Of a stretch of DNA of 64,000 bases, positions 1-8,606 are shown piece by piece; within the stretch, counting starts at the first letter, position 1, and each line of letters opens with the position of its first letter. Made by a program: the position numbers and the translations under genes. This stretch comes from Actinomycetospora succinea. Its GTDB lineage: Bacteria; Actinomycetota; Actinomycetes; Mycobacteriales; Pseudonocardiaceae. The DNA lies in the NCBI RefSeq assembly GCF_004363095.1, contig NZ_SNYO01000001.1, forward strand, positions 682,001 through 746,000, written 5' to 3'. The notes beneath the pieces were generated by a model. It searched no databases, was not told the origin of the DNA, and saw only the letters and a list, made by a program, of their open reading frames with translations.

Positions 1-453
1 CGCGTCGACTTCGAGGGCGAGCTCGCGATCGTCATCGGCATGCCGTGCCGCGATGTCCCCGAGGCCCGCGCCCGCGACGTCGTCCTCGGCTACACGGTCG
101 CGAACGACGTCACCGCCCGCGACCTCCAGCAGTCCGACGGGCAGTGGACCCGCGCGAAGGGCTACGACTCGTTCTGCCCGCTGGGGCCGTGGATCGAGAC
201 GACGGTCAACCCCGACGACCTCGCGATCCGCACCGAGCTCGACGGCGAGGTCCGCCAGGACTCCCGCACGCACCTGCTGCTGCATCCGATCGACGAGCTC
301 ATCGCCTACATCTCGCGGGTGATGACGCTGCTGCCCGGCGACGTGATCCTCACCGGCACCCCGGCGGGCGTCGGGCCGATGACGGCGGGCCAGCAGGTCA
401 GCGTCACCGTCGAGGGCATCGGCACCCTGACCAACCCCGTCCAGGCGCGATAG
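1..453 (+). CDS. Fumarylacetoacetate hydrolase (FAH) family protein, 3' part
   Basis: The frame is already open at base 1, so the N-terminus lies outside the window and about 150 C-terminal residues are visible. The FAH fold is clear from FEGELAIVIG (acidic metal ligands), NDVTARDLQ, KGYDSFCPLGPW and LLPGDVILTGTPAGVG. Members hydrolyse or isomerise 2-oxo acids with a C-C bond next to a carbonyl, for example acylpyruvases and the homoprotocatechuate-pathway isomerase/decarboxylase, using Mg or Mn. The exact substrate cannot be told from this part. The stop is 43 bases before the lysyl-tRNA synthetase gene on the same strand, but the two functions are unrelated. Confidence 0.9.
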   Translation, partial: RVDFEGELAIVIGMPCRDVPEARARDVVLGYTVANDVTARDLQQSDGQWTRAKGYDSFCPLGPWIETTVNPDDLAIRTELDGEVRQDSRTHLLLHPIDELIAYISRVMTLLPGDVILTGTPAGVGPMTAGQQVSVTVEGIGTLTNPVQAR

Positions 454-496
454 CGCGCCGTATCCTGGACAGGATCGATCAGGAGGGCGCGCGCAC

Positions 497-2146
497 GTGA
501 TGGACACGGCCGGGACACCGGAGCCGGACTGGGTGTCGACGATGGCCGACGAGGTCATCGAGGCGGCCGGCCCCGGCAACAAGATCGTCTGCGCCTCGGG
601 CCTGAGCCCGTCGGGCCCGATCCACCTCGGCAACCTGCGCGAGGTCATGACGCCGCACCTCGTCGCCGATGAGATCCGCCGCCGTGGCCACGACTGCGAG
701 CACCTCATCTCGTGGGACGACTACGACCGCTACCGCCGCGTGCCCGCCGGCGTCGACCCGGCGTGGTCCGAGCACATCGGCAAGCCGCTCTCGGCGGTGC
801 CGGCCCCGTTCGGCAGCCCGTTCGACTCCTGGGCCGAGCACTTCAAGGCCCCGATGATCGCGGCGCTCGAGGACCTCGGGGTGCCGTTCCGCGGCGTCAG
901 CCAGACCGAGATGTACACCTCGGGCGCCTACCGCGACCAGGTGCTCCTGGCGATGCGCGAGCGGCAGAAGATCGACGGCATCCTCGGCCGCTTCCGCACG
1001 AAGAAGAAGGACGCGGCAGCGGACGACGACCCCGATGATGATGCCGACGTCGTCACCAGCGCCGAGTACTTCCCGTTCAAGCCCTACTGCGGCGGCTGCG
1101 GGCGCGACGACACGACGATCACCGCGTACGACGACGACTCCACCGAGATGACCTACACGTGCGCGTGCGGGTTCGGCGAGACGGTGCTGCTGCGCGACTT
1201 CACCCGCGGCAAGCTCGTGTGGAAGGTCGACTGGCCGATGCGCTGGGCCTACGAGGGCGTGCACTTCGAGCCCTCCGGCGTCGACCACTCCTCGCCAGGG
1301 TCGTCGTACCAGGTCGGCGGGCTGATCGTCGACGAGGTCTTCGGCGGGCGGCAGCCGATCGGCCCCATGTACGCGTTCGTCGGGATCACCGGCCAGGCGA
1401 AGATGTCGAGCTCGCGCGGCTCCGTGCCGACGCCGGGTGACGCCCTGGAGATCCTCGAGGTGCCGGTGCTGCGCTGGCAGTTCGCGCGCCGCCGGCCCAA
1501 CCAGGCGATCAAGGTCGCGTTCGACCAGGAGATCCACCGGCTCTACGACGAGTGGGACGCCCTCGGGCGCAAGGTGGCCGCGGGCACGGCGGGCGGGATC
1601 GAGACCACCGGCCACGTCCGCGCGGTGACCACCGCCGAGCGCGAGCTGCCCCGCACCCCGGAGCCGGTGGCGTACCGGACGCTGGCGTCGGTCGTCGACA
1701 TCACCGCGGGCGACCCGGCCCAGCTCGAGCGCATCCTCGCCGGGGTCGGCGCCACCCTCGAGGGCGCCCGCCCGCGCCTGGACCGCGCCGCGCAGTGGGT
1801 CGAGAACTACATGCCCGACGACGCGCACACGCGCCTGCGCGACGAGCCCGACACCGCGCTGCTCGCCTCGCTCGACGACCAGGACCGCGAGGCCGTCGCC
1901 ATGCTGCGCGACCACCTCACCGACGACTGGTCGCTCGACGGCCTGACGACCCTGGTCTACGGCGTGCCCAAGAAGCAGGCCGGCCTGCCGCTCGACGTCA
2001 AGCCCACCGACGAGCTCAAGGCCGCCCAGCGCCGCTTCTTCGTCGTCGTCTACCAGCTGCTCGTGGGCGCCGACACCGGCCCGCGCCTGCCCACGCTGCT
2101 GCTCGCCGCCGGTCCGGAGCGCGTGCGCCACCTGCTCGGCGGCTGA
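497..2146 (+). CDS. lysS: Lysyl-tRNA synthetase, class I
   Basis: This 549-residue enzyme charges tRNA-Lys with lysine in the cytoplasm. It is the class I (archaeal-type) LysRS, not the commoner class II form: the HIGH-like signature is HLGN at residues 43-46 and the KMSKS-like loop is KMSSS near residue 302, both hallmarks of the class I Rossmann catalytic core. Cysteine pairs (CGGC and CAC, about residues 200-225) look like a zinc-binding insert, and the C-terminal third is the helical anticodon-binding region. An AGGAGG ribosome site at 481-486 precedes GTG 497. ATG 500 is an equally possible start one codon later. Some actinobacteria carry both LysRS classes, so this may not be the only LysRS. 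Confidence 0.95.
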   Translation: MMDTAGTPEPDWVSTMADEVIEAAGPGNKIVCASGLSPSGPIHLGNLREVMTPHLVADEIRRRGHDCEHLISWDDYDRYRRVPAGVDPAWSEHIGKPLSAVPAPFGSPFDSWAEHFKAPMIAALEDLGVPFRGVSQTEMYTSGAYRDQVLLAMRERQKIDGILGRFRTKKKDAAADDDPDDDADVVTSAEYFPFKPYCGGCGRDDTTITAYDDDSTEMTYTCACGFGETVLLRDFTRGKLVWKVDWPMRWAYEGVHFEPSGVDHSSPGSSYQVGGLIVDEVFGGRQPIGPMYAFVGITGQAKMSSSRGSVPTPGDALEILEVPVLRWQFARRRPNQAIKVAFDQEIHRLYDEWDALGRKVAAGTAGGIETTGHVRAVTTAERELPRTPEPVAYRTLASVVDITAGDPAQLERILAGVGATLEGARPRLDRAAQWVENYMPDDAHTRLRDEPDTALLASLDDQDREAVAMLRDHLTDDWSLDGLTTLVYGVPKKQAGLPLDVKPTDELKAAQRRFFVVVYQLLVGADTGPRLPTLLLAAGPERVRHLLGG

Positions 2147-2147
2147 G

Positions 2148-2888
2148 TCAGCGGAAGAACTGCCCGAGCACGTTGCTCGCGCCGGACTGCTCGCCGCCGC
2201 CGTGGCCGCCGATGCGGCTGATCGGCACCTCCTCGGACGGCTGCACGATGACGAAGCCCTGGCCGGCGAAGGTCATCGTGAACGCCTCGCCCGTCGTGCG
2301 GCCGAGCAGCGTGCCGAGCCCGACCTGGTCGGCGCGGTGCACCCCGGTCTGCAGGCCCGCCGACCACGCGACGGCGGCCTCCGGGTCGGCGTAGGTGGGC
2401 TGGTCGACGTTGAGCACGACCGGCGAGCCCTTGCAGGTGATGGCGAGGCGCCCGCGGCCGGAGAAGACGCAGTTGAACAGGCCCGCGCCCGACATCGATG
2501 CGGCGCCGGACACCATCTGGATGTCGTAGGACAGCGTCGGCTCGAAGGCCAGCACGTTCTTGCCGTTGATCGACAGGGCGTCGTGCGGGCCCTCGAGGTC
2601 GATGAGGTGGACGTCCTGGGCGGCGTCGGCGAGGAAGACGTCGCCCCGGCCGGCGATCTTCATCAGCGGGACGCCCTCGCCGGTCAGCTGCTTCTTGAGG
2701 AAGCCGCCGATCCCGCCGGAGCCGAGGGCCTCGAACCGCACGTCGCCCTGGAAGGCGACCATCGACCCCTGCCGGGCGAGGCACTCCCCGGCGAGCTCGA
2801 CCTTGAGCATCTTCGAGTTCTGGAGGCGCAGGCCCGGCTGAGCCGACTCCTGCTCCTGGTTCTCCGGGGCGAAGAGGTTGCTGCGCAC
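2148..2888 (-). CDS. AIM24 family protein
   Basis: This 246-residue protein of the AIM24/TIM-barrel-unlike beta-rich family is named after a yeast mitochondrial protein. Bacterial members have no defined biochemical role. Family features are the repeated glycine-rich beta strands (GDVRFEALGSGGIGGFLKK, AGRGDVFLADAAQDVHLIDL, GEAFTMTFAGQGFVIVQP). No signal peptide or membrane helix is seen, so it is probably cytoplasmic. The C-terminus is Gly/Ser rich. It converges tail to tail with lysS with only one base between the stops, and lies 12 bases downstream of the sortase gene on the same strand, so the two may share a transcript. Confidence 0.8.
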   Translation of the reverse strand: MRSNLFAPENQEQESAQPGLRLQNSKMLKVELAGECLARQGSMVAFQGDVRFEALGSGGIGGFLKKQLTGEGVPLMKIAGRGDVFLADAAQDVHLIDLEGPHDALSINGKNVLAFEPTLSYDIQMVSGAASMSGAGLFNCVFSGRGRLAITCKGSPVVLNVDQPTYADPEAAVAWSAGLQTGVHRADQVGLGTLLGRTTGEAFTMTFAGQGFVIVQPSEEVPISRIGGHGGGEQSGASNVLGQFFR

Positions 2889-2900
2889 GCGGGGAGTCTG

Positions 2901-4382
2901 TCAGCGCGGCGACGCGAAGACGACGACGTTGTCGACGTACGAGCGGGTGGTGCGGTCGAACGGCCCGCCGCAGGTCACGAGGCGCAGCGCGGGGCCGGCG
3001 GTGGGGCCGTAGACGCGGTCGGTCGGGAAGGTGTCCTTGCCGAACTGCTCGACCGAGTCGACGACGAAGTGCGCGACGGTGCCGTCGCTGCGCGGGACGT
3101 CGATCGCGTCGCCGGCCCGCAGCGCGCGCAGCCGCGAGAACACGCCGGGGCCCTGCCACGAGTCGACGTGCCCGACGACGACGGCGGGCCCGGCCTCGCC
3201 CGGCACCGATCCCTCGCTGAACCAGCCGACGTCCTGCGGGCCCGCCGGCACCTGGAGCGCGCCGCCCCGGGGCTCGACGCCGAGGTCGGTGAGGTGACCG
3301 GCCGCGATCCCGGCCGCGGGCACCGAGAGCCCGGTGGGACGCAGCGCCGACCGCGACGACGCCGGGAGGTCGACCACCGGCATCGGGGCCGCGGCCGGGG
3401 CGAGCGAGGGCGCGGACGCCCCGGCGAGCCCGCCGTAGCCCGCGGGCACGCCGCCGTTGGGGGTCCGGCGCGGCGCGGGGGTGGGCGACGAGGTGGTCGA
3501 GGGGGACGGCGTCGCGGTCGGCGCCGGTCCCGTCGAGGCCGGCGGGCCGGCCGGCGGGACGGCGCTCGACGGGGAGCGCGACGGCGGGGTCGGGCTCGCG
3601 GTGGTCGTGGGGGTGGCGGGCGCCGGGGCGGCGGCGCCGTCCGGGACCGCGGTGACCGCGAGCGCGCCCTGCGGGTCGCGGGTGACGATCACGGAGCTCA
3701 CCGACGAGCTGGCGACGGGCAGCGTGACCTGCGTCGACTGCCCGGAGCTGGTGGTGACGTCCATGGTCCAGGTGCGGGCGTCCACGGTGGCGTAGTCCGA
3801 GGCCGCGCCGTAGACGTCGTCGGCGAGCGGCCCGCCGCCCTGCGCGGTGACGTCGACGGCGCCGACCCCGGCGGCCGCGGAGATCACGCGCACGAGCGCG
3901 GACCCGGGCGGCGGCGCGACGGTGCGGTCGCTGAGCAGCTCCGCCTGCGGGGTGGCGTTCGGGCCGACGTCGACGAACGCCGCGGTCTGCGCGTTCCCGG
4001 GGGTGACGGCGACCGAGGCGGTGAGCGCGGGCGGGGTCGACGCGGCGGCGCCGGCGGGGCGGGCCTGCAGCGTGTAGACGCCGGGCGCGGCCGGCAGGTA
4101 GTCGGTCAGCCCGCGGTACGAGACGTTCGCGGCGACCCTGGTCAGGGGCAGCCCCGGCCCCTCGGCGTACATGTCGACGGCACCGGTCGACGGCGAGAGG
4201 TGGGCGACGCGCAGCAGGCCGTCCTCGTCGGGGGCGGCGAGAGTCGACGACGTCGAGGCCAGCGACACGAGCCCGTGCTCCGCGGCGATCCCCGTCCCGC
4301 CGATGCCGAGCGCGGTCGTGACGAGGGCCAGCGCGGCCGTGCCGGCCCGCCGCCCGACCGGCCGCCCCGTTCGTGGTGCCAT
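2901..4382 (-). CDS. DUF4397 - class F sortase fusion, secreted/anchored
   Basis: This 493-residue exported protein has an N-terminal signal or anchor segment (about residues 10-35), a beta-rich DUF4397 region (about 55-250, starting LLRVAHLSPSTGAVDMYAEG), a Pro/Ser/Thr-rich wall-spanning linker (about 250-310) and a C-terminal sortase domain (about 340-493). The sortase triad is visible: His405 in VVVGHVDS, Cys471 in LVTCGG and Arg480 in RTTRSY. This is the class E/F pattern of actinobacteria. Sortases cut and transpeptidate wall-sorting signals outside the membrane. DUF4397 is found in surface proteins and is of unknown function. Fusion to the enzyme suggests a substrate-, wall- or self-binding module. 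No LPxTG-type substrate gene is next to it. Confidence 0.85.
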   Translation of the reverse strand: MAPRTGRPVGRRAGTAALALVTTALGIGGTGIAAEHGLVSLASTSSTLAAPDEDGLLRVAHLSPSTGAVDMYAEGPGLPLTRVAANVSYRGLTDYLPAAPGVYTLQARPAGAAASTPPALTASVAVTPGNAQTAAFVDVGPNATPQAELLSDRTVAPPPGSALVRVISAAAGVGAVDVTAQGGGPLADDVYGAASDYATVDARTWTMDVTTSSGQSTQVTLPVASSSVSSVIVTRDPQGALAVTAVPDGAAAPAPATPTTTASPTPPSRSPSSAVPPAGPPASTGPAPTATPSPSTTSSPTPAPRRTPNGGVPAGYGGLAGASAPSLAPAAAPMPVVDLPASSRSALRPTGLSVPAAGIAAGHLTDLGVEPRGGALQVPAGPQDVGWFSEGSVPGEAGPAVVVGHVDSWQGPGVFSRLRALRAGDAIDVPRSDGTVAHFVVDSVEQFGKDTFPTDRVYGPTAGPALRLVTCGGPFDRTTRSYVDNVVVFASPR

Positions 4383-4434
4383 CCCGCCGTCTCCGATGCT
4401 CGCTGTGGTCTCCGCCCCGACCCCGACGCCGCAT

Positions 4435-4448
4435 CGTTCGGCCGAACG
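4435..4448. promoter_or_regulatory. Perfect 14-base palindrome between divergent genes
   Basis: CGTTCGGCCGAACG is an uninterrupted dyad in the 152-base gap between the sortase gene (leftward) and the CoA-transferase gene (rightward). It lies 53 bases above the sortase start. Its position fits an operator. No matching regulator is adjacent and the binding protein is unknown. Confidence 0.4.
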
Positions 4449-4534
4449 GGGGAAGCGGTTCGGATGATCGGGACGTCGTGCGTCACAACGAGCGGTGTCG
4501 CGCGGGGATGCGCACGGAGGGGCACGATCACGGC

Positions 4535-5686
4535 ATGCCCCTGCCCCTCGACGGCGTCCTCGTCGTGGCCTGCGAGCAGGCCGTCGCCGCCCCGCTCGCG
4601 ACGCGCCACCTCGCCGACCTCGGCGCTCGCGTGATCAAGATCGAACGGCCGGGACGCGGCGACTTCGCGCGCGACTACGACACCGTCGTCGGCGGGCTCT
4701 CGAGCCACTTCGTCTGGCTCAACCGCGGCAAGGAGAGCGTGACGCTCGACCTCAAGGACCCGGACGCGCTCGCCGACCTCCAGCGCATCGTCGACAAGGC
4801 CGACGTCTTCGTGCAGAACTTCGCACCCGGCGCCGCCGAGCGTCTCGGGCTCGGCGCCGACGAGCTGCGCCGCGAGCACCCGCGGCTCGTGCACTGCAGC
4901 ATCTCGGGCTACGGCTCGGCGGGCCCGTACCGCGACGCCAAGGCCTACGACCTGCTGATCCAGGCCGAGACCGGGCTGGTGACGATGACCGGCACCCCCG
5001 AGCACCCGGCGAAGGCCGGCATCCCCGCGGCCGACATCGGCGCCGGGATGTACGCGTTCTCCGGGATCCTCGCGGCGCTCCACGAGCGCGAGCGCACGGG
5101 GGAGGGCACCGCGCTCGAGGTCAGCCTCTTCGACGCGCTGAGCGAGTGGATGGGCTTCCCGCTGACCTACGCGGCCGGCGCCGGGCGCGCCCCGCAGCGC
5201 GCGGGCACCTCGCACCCCGCGATCGCCCCGTACGGCACGTTCACCGCGGGCGACGGCGCCGAGGTCGTCCTGGCGATCCAGAACGAGCGCGAGTGGGTGC
5301 GGTTCTGCGCCGAGGTCCTGGGCGACGAGGCGATCGCGACCGACGCCCGCTTCGCCACCGGGTCGGCGCGCCTCGAGCACCGCGACGAACTGCACGCGGC
5401 GATCGGCAGGGTGTTCGGGTCGCTCGACGGCGAGGCGGTGGTCGCCCGCCTCGTGGCCGCCGGCATCGCCCACGCCCGCCAGCGCGACCTCGTCGGCGAC
5501 GAGGGCGTGCTCACCCACCCGCAGCACCTCGCCCGCGACCGCTGGCGCACCGTCGGCTCCCCGGGCGGCGAGGTGCCCGCGCTCGTCCCGCCCATCGGCC
5601 TGCCCGGCCGCCCGCTGCGCATGGGCCCGATCCCCGACGTCGGGGAGCACACCGACGCCGTCCTTTCCGAGTTCCGGAAGACCTGA
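4535..5686 (+). CDS. CoA-transferase family III (CaiB/BaiF)
   Basis: This 383-residue protein of the CaiB/BaiF (class III) CoA-transferase family moves CoA between organic acids without a covalent phosphate step. Typical features are the N-terminal GVLVVACEQAVAAPLATRHLADLGA, RVIKIERPGRGDFARDYD, LNRGKESVTLDLK (nucleotide/CoA region) and NFAPGAAERLGL. The frame is open further upstream, but homology starts at MPLPLDGVL, so ATG 4535 is chosen, with GGAGGGG 14 bases upstream. The length is normal for the family. It is followed 47 bases later by an MHS transporter gene, suggesting uptake and activation of an organic acid. The substrate is not determined. Confidence 0.92.
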   Translation: MPLPLDGVLVVACEQAVAAPLATRHLADLGARVIKIERPGRGDFARDYDTVVGGLSSHFVWLNRGKESVTLDLKDPDALADLQRIVDKADVFVQNFAPGAAERLGLGADELRREHPRLVHCSISGYGSAGPYRDAKAYDLLIQAETGLVTMTGTPEHPAKAGIPAADIGAGMYAFSGILAALHERERTGEGTALEVSLFDALSEWMGFPLTYAAGAGRAPQRAGTSHPAIAPYGTFTAGDGAEVVLAIQNEREWVRFCAEVLGDEAIATDARFATGSARLEHRDELHAAIGRVFGSLDGEAVVARLVAAGIAHARQRDLVGDEGVLTHPQHLARDRWRTVGSPGGEVPALVPPIGLPGRPLRMGPIPDVGEHTDAVLSEFRKT

Positions 5687-5711
5687 GCGTCCGAGGTTGT
5701 CCTCGCCGGTC

Positions 5712-5732
5712 GGGTGCGCTTCCCTCGCACCC
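5712..5732 (+). promoter_or_regulatory. Perfect hairpin directly before the MFS start codon
   Basis: GGGTGCG, a 7-base loop, then CGCACCC gives a perfect 7-bp stem ending two bases before ATG 5734. There is no Shine-Dalgarno sequence in the 47-base gap, so the stem sits where a ribosome would bind. It could dampen translation of the transporter or be a weak terminator after the CoA-transferase gene. Confidence 0.35.
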
Positions 5733-5733
5733 C

Positions 5734-7023
5734 ATGGCCGGTCCCTCGCGCAGGAGCATCTTCACGGCGAGCTTCGTCGGCACGTCGATCGAGTGGTACG
5801 ACTACTACATCTTCGGCACCGCCGCGGCGCTGGTGTTCGGGAGCCTCTTCTTCCCCCAGTTCTCCTCGGTCGCCGGGACGCTCGCCGCGTTCGGCACCTT
5901 CGCGGTCGGCTTCATCGCCCGCCCGCTGGGCGCCGCGGTCATCGGCCACTTCGGCGACCGCCTCGGCCGCAAGGCCATGCTGGTGCTGACGCTGCTGCTC
6001 ACGGGCGGGGCGACGGCGCTGATCGGCCTGCTGCCGACGTACGCGGCGATCGGGATCGGCGCCCCGCTGCTGCTCGTGCTGCTGCGCCTCCTGCAGGGCT
6101 TCGGCGTCGGCGGCGAGTGGGGCGGCGCCGTGCTCATCGCCACCGAGCACGCGACGAGCCGGCGCCGCGCGGTCTACGGCAGCTTCGCCCAGTTCGGCGT
6201 CCCGATCGGTGTCCTGACGTCCAACCTCGCCTTCCTCGCCGTCGCCGGCCTGCCCGACGAGGCGTTCCGCTCGTGGGGCTGGCGGATCCCGTTCCTGCTG
6301 TCGGTGGTGCTCGTGGTGGTCGGCTTCGTCGTGCGCAGCCGCCTGCAGGAGGCGCCGGAGTTCGAGAAGGTGAAGGCCGCCCGGGAGACGAGCACGGTGC
6401 CGGTGGCCGAGCTGGTCCGGCGGCACCCGAGGACGCTCGTGCTCGCGAGCCTCGCCTCGATCGCGCCGCCGGCGATCGGCTACACGGTGATCGTCTACAT
6501 GCTGAGCTACGGCACGACGGTGCTCGACTACGAGCGCACCACCCTGCTCACGCTGATCATGCTGTCGACCGTCGTGTGGGTCGCGACGATCATCGGGGCC
6601 GCCGTGCTCGCCGACCGCGTCGGCTCGCGGCCGGTGTACGTCGTCGGCGCCCTCACCGCCGTGATCTGGCCCCTGCCGATGTTCGCGCTGGTCAACACGG
6701 GTTCAGCGGCCCTGGCCGGGCTCGCCTTCGCGGTGGCCGCCGTCGTCCAGGGCATCATGGCCGGTGCCCAGGGCGGGCTGTTCAGCGAGATCTTCCCGGT
6801 GCGCGTGCGCTACAGCGGGATCTCCATCGCCTACCAGGTCGGCGGCATGGTCGGCGGCGCGGTGACGCCGATCGTCGCCACCGCGCTGTTCGGCGCCACC
6901 GGCTCGTCGACACCGATCGCGCTCTACGTCGCGGCGCTCTCGCTGCTGACGCTGCTCGCCGTGTTCGGCCTGCGCGAGGGCTCCGCGCGGACAGCGGCAG
7001 AGCCGGAGCATCAGCCGAATTGA
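5734..7023 (+). CDS. MFS transporter, metabolite:H+ symporter (MHS) family
   Basis: This 429-residue 12-helix inner-membrane carrier belongs to the MHS family, proton symporters for organic acids, shikimate, alpha-ketoglutarate, proline/betaine and aromatic acids. The family's opening motif GTSIEWYDYYIFGTAAALVF is present, as is the loop 2-3 signature GHFGDRLGRK and the GEWGGAVLIATEH segment of helix 5. The start is set at ATG 5734 because homology begins there; upstream codons in this frame belong to a shadow of the CoA-transferase gene. It shares about the same layout as the second MHS gene at 31877. It probably imports a substrate for the neighbouring CoA-transferase or the operon at 7084. 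Confidence 0.92.
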   Translation: MAGPSRRSIFTASFVGTSIEWYDYYIFGTAAALVFGSLFFPQFSSVAGTLAAFGTFAVGFIARPLGAAVIGHFGDRLGRKAMLVLTLLLTGGATALIGLLPTYAAIGIGAPLLLVLLRLLQGFGVGGEWGGAVLIATEHATSRRRAVYGSFAQFGVPIGVLTSNLAFLAVAGLPDEAFRSWGWRIPFLLSVVLVVVGFVVRSRLQEAPEFEKVKAARETSTVPVAELVRRHPRTLVLASLASIAPPAIGYTVIVYMLSYGTTVLDYERTTLLTLIMLSTVVWVATIIGAAVLADRVGSRPVYVVGALTAVIWPLPMFALVNTGSAALAGLAFAVAAVVQGIMAGAQGGLFSEIFPVRVRYSGISIAYQVGGMVGGAVTPIVATALFGATGSSTPIALYVAALSLLTLLAVFGLREGSARTAAEPEHQPN

Positions 7024-7070
7024 TGTCGACCATTCCCGATCGCTGTTTCTCTGCCCGCCGACGACATTCT

Positions 7071-7083
7071 TACGATCGGCCCT
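7071..7083 (+). promoter_or_regulatory. Leaderless promoter -10 element of the Rieske operon
   Basis: TACGAT at 7071-7076 lies seven bases before the GTG at 7084. Transcription would therefore start at or within a base of the start codon, giving a leaderless mRNA, which is common in actinobacteria. No Shine-Dalgarno sequence is present, which supports this start. Confidence 0.45.
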
Positions 7084-7509
7084 GTGCGGATCGCGGTGTC
7101 ACGACTCGACGAGTTCCCCCCGGGAGAGCGCCGGATCGTCGCGGCGGGCCGGAAGTCGATCGGCGTGTTCCGGGTCGGTGACCGCTTCTACGCCCTGAAC
7201 AACCACTGCCCCCACCAGGGCGGACCGTTGTGCCTCGGGCGCACGGCGCCGTGGGTGCGCTCGACGGCGCCCGGCGACTACCGCGTCGACGGCGACGCGG
7301 CGCTCGTGGCGTGCCCCTGGCACGGCTGGGAGTACGACCTCGCCACCGGCCAGTCGTTCCTCGGCCCGGGGGAGCCGCCGGTGCGCACGTACGGGGTGTC
7401 GGTGGGCGCCCGGGAACCGGGGCCGTACGTGGTCGAGACGTACCCGGTGCACGTCGAGGACGCGTGGGTCGTGGTGGACACCGCGACGCGCGGAGAGGAC
7501 TCCACATGA
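7084..7509 (+). CDS. Stand-alone Rieske [2Fe-2S] ferredoxin
   Basis: This 141-residue protein consists of one Rieske domain. The cluster ligands are Cys42 and His44 in HCPHQGG and Cys77 and His80 in CPWHGWEYDL, the standard CxH-x(n)-CxxH pattern. Such small Rieske proteins pass electrons to oxygenases, but no oxygenase large subunit or reductase is encoded next to it. The first gene of a tight operon, its stop overlaps the start of the amidohydrolase gene (ATGA, 7506-7509). The GTG start is supported by the leaderless -10 just upstream. It could alternatively be a NirD-like or NDO-type ferredoxin with a remote partner. Confidence 0.9.
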   Translation: MRIAVSRLDEFPPGERRIVAAGRKSIGVFRVGDRFYALNNHCPHQGGPLCLGRTAPWVRSTAPGDYRVDGDAALVACPWHGWEYDLATGQSFLGPGEPPVRTYGVSVGAREPGPYVVETYPVHVEDAWVVVDTATRGEDST

Positions 7510-8606
7510 CGATCACCGAGAGCGCGGCCACGACGACGCCGCGCCGGACGGGCCGCACGCTCGTCGACGCCGACATCCACCCCCACGCCCTGGCCCCGCA
7601 GATCGCGGCGCGGCTCGCCCCGGCGCACCGGCGGCGCTGGGAGATGTTCGGCAGCCGCGTGCTCGCGCCGCCGGAGATCTACCCGCGGGTGCGCAACGCC
7701 GGGTTCCGCGCCGACGCCTGGCCGCCCGGCGGGTTCCCCGGCAGCGACCTCGGCATGGTCCGCGACCAGCTCCTCGACGAGTTCGACGTCGACCACGGCA
7801 TCCTCATCCCGCTGCAGGGCCACAGCTGGGGCATGGAGGCGCCGGAGTACGCGAACGCGCTGTGCGGCGCCCTCAACACCTGGCTACGCGAGGAGTGGCT
7901 CGACCCCGAGCCGCGGCTGCGCAGCTCGATCGCCATCCCGCACGAGGCCCCCGACCTGGCCGCCGCCGAGATCCGGCGCCACGCCGGCGACCCCGGGTTC
8001 GTGCAGGTCCTGCTCTCGACCGGTACCGAGCTCTCCCTCGGGCGCCGGAACTACTGGCCGATCTACGCGGCGGCGCAGGAGGCCGGGCTGCCCGTCGCCG
8101 CGCACACCGGCGGGCTCGCGCAGCACCGCTCGGCGGGCTGGCCGTCGTTCTACCTCGAGGAGCACGTCTGGAACGGCAACACCATGGCGGCGCTGCTGAC
8201 GAGCTTCCTGCTCGAGGGCGTCTTCGAGGAGTTCCCGTCGCTGCAGCTCGTGCTCGTCGAGGGCGGGATCGCGTGGGCCGGGCCGCTGCTGTGGGCGCTG
8301 GACCAGGCGTGGTCGACGCTGCGCGAGGACGTGCCGCACCTGACCCGCCCGCCGTCGGAGATCGTGCGCGAGCGCGTCTGGTTCACCACGCAGCCCATCG
8401 AGGAGCCCGACGACCCGGGGCACCTCGAGCTCGCGCTGCGCCACCTCGACATGGACGACCGCATCCTGTTCGCCTCGGACTACCCGCACTGGGACTTCGA
8501 CTCGCCGCGCCACGCGCCGCGGGCCTTCCCGGCGGCGATCCGCGACACCGTGATGGGCGCCAACGCCTGCCGCCTCTACGGCCTGCCCGCGCGGGAACAG
8601 CCGTGA
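7506..8606 (+). CDS. Amidohydrolase-2 family metal-dependent hydrolase/decarboxylase
   Basis: This 366-residue TIM-barrel protein belongs to the amidohydrolase-2 (ACMSD-related) family, which includes aminocarboxymuconate-semialdehyde decarboxylase, gamma-resorcylate decarboxylase and oxalomesaconate hydratase. Metal-ligand motifs are visible: the DADIHPH strand-1 motif, a barrel His in AAHTGG, and the late Asp in FASDYPHWDFDSP. The start ATG 7506 overlaps the Rieske stop by four bases, and the stop overlaps the next start (GTGA), so translational coupling is likely. The reaction is probably hydrolysis or non-oxidative decarboxylation of a ring or ring-cleavage acid; the substrate is unknown. 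Confidence 0.9.
   Translation: MTITESAATTTPRRTGRTLVDADIHPHALAPQIAARLAPAHRRRWEMFGSRVLAPPEIYPRVRNAGFRADAWPPGGFPGSDLGMVRDQLLDEFDVDHGILIPLQGHSWGMEAPEYANALCGALNTWLREEWLDPEPRLRSSIAIPHEAPDLAAAEIRRHAGDPGFVQVLLSTGTELSLGRRNYWPIYAAAQEAGLPVAAHTGGLAQHRSAGWPSFYLEEHVWNGNTMAALLTSFLLEGVFEEFPSLQLVLVEGGIAWAGPLLWALDQAWSTLREDVPHLTRPPSEIVRERVWFTTQPIEEPDDPGHLELALRHLDMDDRILFASDYPHWDFDSPRHAPRAFPAAIRDTVMGANACRLYGLPAREQP

Noticed and set aside
4373-4534. Longer CoA-transferase N-terminus from 4373
   Set aside because: The extra 54 residues are Arg-rich, cross the palindrome and divergent control region, and are not part of the family.
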